From assembly GCA_902756345.1 (NCBI GenBank), contig CACVQR010000003.1, forward strand, positions 62,001 through 126,000: a DNA stretch of 64,000 bases, written 5' to 3'. Each line of letters starts with the position of its first letter. The first letter of the stretch is position 1. This document shows positions 62,201 to 64,000 of this stretch, one piece after another. Under the pieces are notes generated by a model. That model was not told the origin of the DNA, did no database searches, and saw only the letters and a list, made by a program, of their open reading frames with translations. Both the position numbers and the translations under genes were made by a program. The DNA comes from Fibrobacter succinogenes. Its GTDB lineage: Bacteria > Fibrobacterota > Fibrobacteria > Fibrobacterales > Fibrobacteraceae.

Positions 62201-62379
62201 GTCTTGAAAATGTCCCGGCTTACGAAGAAGGTGGCCGAGCACGCTTGATGATGGCTGCCCGCCAGATTGAACAGATGTCCGACGAACCTTTGAAGGTTGA
62301 AGAACCTGTGCCGGCCGCTCCGGCCGATTCCCTCCAAAAAGATTCTGCTAACGAACCTGCTGTAGTAGCTGCCAAGTAA
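59293..62379 (+). CDS. DUF2723 multispanning membrane protein, GT-C/mannosyltransferase-like
   Basis: A 1028-residue protein starting [17 protein letters not shown]. About ten membrane helices are interrupted by exported loops. An early acidic motif, [21 protein letters not shown], is the DUF2723 hallmark and resembles the first-loop Asp/Glu site of PMT/GT-C enzymes. The C-terminal third is soluble, helical and possibly TPR-like, ending in a Pro/Ala-rich tail. Its neighbours are two DPM-synthase-like genes, which suggests a protein or lipid glycosylation role using polyprenyl-phosphate sugar; this is an inference from position. Confidence 0.8.
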   Translation: [1028 protein letters not shown]

Positions 62380-62407
62380 TTTTTTGCGATAAGAAGAGAG
62401 GATACGA

Positions 62408-63343
62408 ATGGATTTGAGTCTTGTTATTCCAGTCAAGGAAGAAAGCGAGAACCTTCCGGAGCTTTTTAAGGAAATTGTTGCGGCCATCGAGCCGACTGGC
62501 TTTACCTATGAAGTCATTTTGATCGATGACGGAAGCCGTGACAATACCTGGGAAGTGGTGGAGTCTTTATCCAAGGAGTATTCCTTTATTCGCGCATTCC
62601 GTTTCCAGTTCAACTGCGGAAAGGCAGCTGGGCTTGCTTTCGGATTTTCCAAGGCCCGCGGCAAGTACGTGGCGACTTTGGATGGCGACTTGCAAGACGA
62701 TCCGCTTGAAATCCCGAAGATGATTAAGATTCTGGAAGACGGCTACGACTTGGTTTCTGGTTGGAAGATCCGTCGCCTGGATCCCTGGCATAAGACTTGG
62801 CCCTCCAAGCTATTCAACTTGACGGTTTCGATCGTGTGTGGCCAGCGTCTGCATGACTTCAATTGCGGTATCAAGGCTTACCGCAGTTCCGTGGTGCGGT
62901 TTATTCACCTGTACGGCGACTATCACCGCTTTATTCCCGTGATGGCCAAGTGGCAGGGCTTCCGCATTACCGAAATGCCGGTGGCTCACCGCGCCCGCAT
63001 TCACGGCGTGTCTAAGTACGGCGTGTCTCGCTTGGTGTCGGGGTTCCTGGATTTGGTGTCCCTGATGTTCATGCGCAGCTTTGCTTCGAAGCCGCTTCAT
63101 TTCTTTGGACTTCTGGGCCTCATCTTTATGCTCGTCGGTTTCGGCATTTCGGGCTATTTCGGCTACGAATGGTTCCAGACTGGTGCACTCCACGTGCGTC
63201 CGCTCCTTTTGGCAGGCGGATTCTCGCTCGTGATGGGCGTGCAGTTCATTTCTCTTGGACTTTTGGGCGAAATGATGAACGGAAGCAAAAAACAGAGCTA
63301 TCCGGTGGCCGAATCAATTCACGAAATTGTAGATTTAAGTTAG
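62408..63343 (+). CDS. GT2 glycosyltransferase (polyprenyl-phosphate sugar synthase-like)
   Basis: A 311-residue GT-A enzyme. LVIPVKEESENLPELF opens the fold; nucleotide and metal motifs are LIDDGSRDNTW and LDGDLQDDP, with two predicted C-terminal membrane helices (FFGLLGLIFMLVGFGISGYF). This is the layout of ArnC/GtrB/DPMS-like proteins that load a sugar onto undecaprenyl phosphate. The donor sugar is unknown. AGAGAGGA precedes the ATG. The next gene follows by 13 nt. Confidence 0.9.
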   Translation: MDLSLVIPVKEESENLPELFKEIVAAIEPTGFTYEVILIDDGSRDNTWEVVESLSKEYSFIRAFRFQFNCGKAAGLAFGFSKARGKYVATLDGDLQDDPLEIPKMIKILEDGYDLVSGWKIRRLDPWHKTWPSKLFNLTVSIVCGQRLHDFNCGIKAYRSSVVRFIHLYGDYHRFIPVMAKWQGFRITEMPVAHRARIHGVSKYGVSRLVSGFLDLVSLMFMRSFASKPLHFFGLLGLIFMLVGFGISGYFGYEWFQTGALHVRPLLLAGGFSLVMGVQFISLGLLGEMMNGSKKQSYPVAESIHEIVDLS

Positions 63344-63356
63344 GAGAAGTTGGTTT

Positions 63357-64000
63357 ATGGCGTACCCTAAAAGTCTTGTGATTGTTCCGACTTATAATGA
63401 GAAAGAAAATATCATGCTCATTATGTCGGCTATTCTTGAACAGAATGAATGTCTTGAAATCTTGGTGGTCGACGACGGCAGTCCCGATGGAACGGGCGAC
63501 ATGGTCGAAGAAGAAACCAAGAAGAATCCGCGTGTACACTTGATTCGTCGCAAGGGCAAAATGGGTCTTGGCTCAGCCTATGTGACCGGTTTTAAGTGGG
63601 CTCTCGAGCGAGATTACGAACGCGTGTTTGAAATGGATGCTGACTTTAGCCATGCGCCGACGGACTTGAATCGTTTTTTGGAAACGGCCGAAGATGCCGA
63701 CCTCGTACTCGGCAGCCGCTACCAGAATCACCGCATTAGCGTGGTCAACTGGGACTTGCGTCGCTTGATTCTCAGCTACGGTGCAAATGTTTACACCCGC
63801 ATCGTGACAGGACTTCCGATTAGCGATGCCACGGGCGGCTTCAAGTGCTTCCGTCGCGAAGCTTTGCAGGCGTTGAATCTCGACAAGATGAAGAGTGATG
63901 GTTATTGTTTTCAGATTGAGACAACTTTCAAGATTTGGAAGAAGGGGCTCCGTGTCAAGGAAATCCCGATCATCTTTACGGACCGTACCCGCGGTACTTC
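63357..64000 (+). CDS. DPM1-like polyprenol-phosphate mannosyltransferase (cut by the window end)
   Basis: 214 residues of a GT2 enzyme are visible, beginning MAYPKSLVIVPTYNEKENIM. The motifs are VVDDGSPDGTGDMVEE and EMDADFSHAPTDL, and ISDATGGFKCFRREAL belongs to the dolichol-phosphate-mannose synthase group. The C-terminal part lies outside the window, so the presence of membrane helices cannot be judged. AGGAGAAG precedes the ATG. It may be paired with DUF2723 as the donor-sugar supplier. Confidence 0.9.
   Translation, partial: MAYPKSLVIVPTYNEKENIMLIMSAILEQNECLEILVVDDGSPDGTGDMVEEETKKNPRVHLIRRKGKMGLGSAYVTGFKWALERDYERVFEMDADFSHAPTDLNRFLETAEDADLVLGSRYQNHRISVVNWDLRRLILSYGANVYTRIVTGLPISDATGGFKCFRREALQALNLDKMKSDGYCFQIETTFKIWKKGLRVKEIPIIFTDRTRGT

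Overview
The window looks like a chromosomal segment of a Fibrobacter-type bacterium (Fibrobacterota, FCB group). The evidence is indirect: surface proteins with Ser-rich linkers and Por/T9SS-like C-terminal domains, a DUF2723 membrane protein of the kind common in the FCB group, a simplified V-type ATPase operon, and promoters built on a TAnnTTTG box like the Bacteroidota -7 element. No integrase, transposase, phage block or CRISPR array was seen.

Layout. 1-958: 5' part of ilvD (minus). 1317-4832: secreted InlB-repeat protein. 4850-10158: a compact RiPP-like cluster with two short precursor-like peptides, a terminator, then a nucleotidyltransferase, HPr-kinase-like protein, SipW-like S26 protease, PqqD-like recognition protein and ABC exporter, ending with a DUF5662 gene. 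10155-18519 (minus): RNA methyltransferase, dnaG, initiator tRNA, pgsA, recN, trmB and an RNase Z-like hydrolase. 18690-30838: a lipoprotein, xthA, a PotD-like binding protein, an aminotransferase, a 36-codon gene, an HsdR-N fragment-like gene, xseA, an orphan Phd antitoxin, a lipoprotein plus a large pectate-lyase-fold secreted protein, and endonuclease I. 30997-40344: folC and an eight-gene V-type ATPase operon (E, DUF2764, A, B, D, I, K, K). 40555-44105: an AT-rich surface-protein gene and a toxin-antitoxin island (UPF0175, truncated PIN toxin, MntA/HepT). 44178-53757: metG, tRNA-Arg, an AlgX-like protein, a HigA-like protein, tldE, lgt, a penicillin-binding protein, orn and a second copy of the cluster nucleotidyltransferase. 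53882-64000: fabF, a DUF2279 protein, ribE-ribBA-ribH, nusB, DUF2723 and two dolichol-phosphate-mannose-synthase-like glycosyltransferases, the last cut by the window edge.

Three things stand out. First, the RiPP-like cluster at 4850-9601 has lasso-type accessory enzymes and YxxPxM leaders but no lasso cyclase or radical SAM enzyme. Second, three families of heptanucleotide repeats (units such as CTTCCTA, TAATGTG and GGAATTC) sit between genes as single or inverted arms, often starting exactly on a stop codon; one copy, together with a different palindromic repeat, lies in frame inside the RNA methyltransferase gene. Third, ten exact TAnnTTTG boxes lie directly upstream of genes, eight of them 4 to 10 nt from a start codon, which predicts leaderless or nearly leaderless mRNAs.
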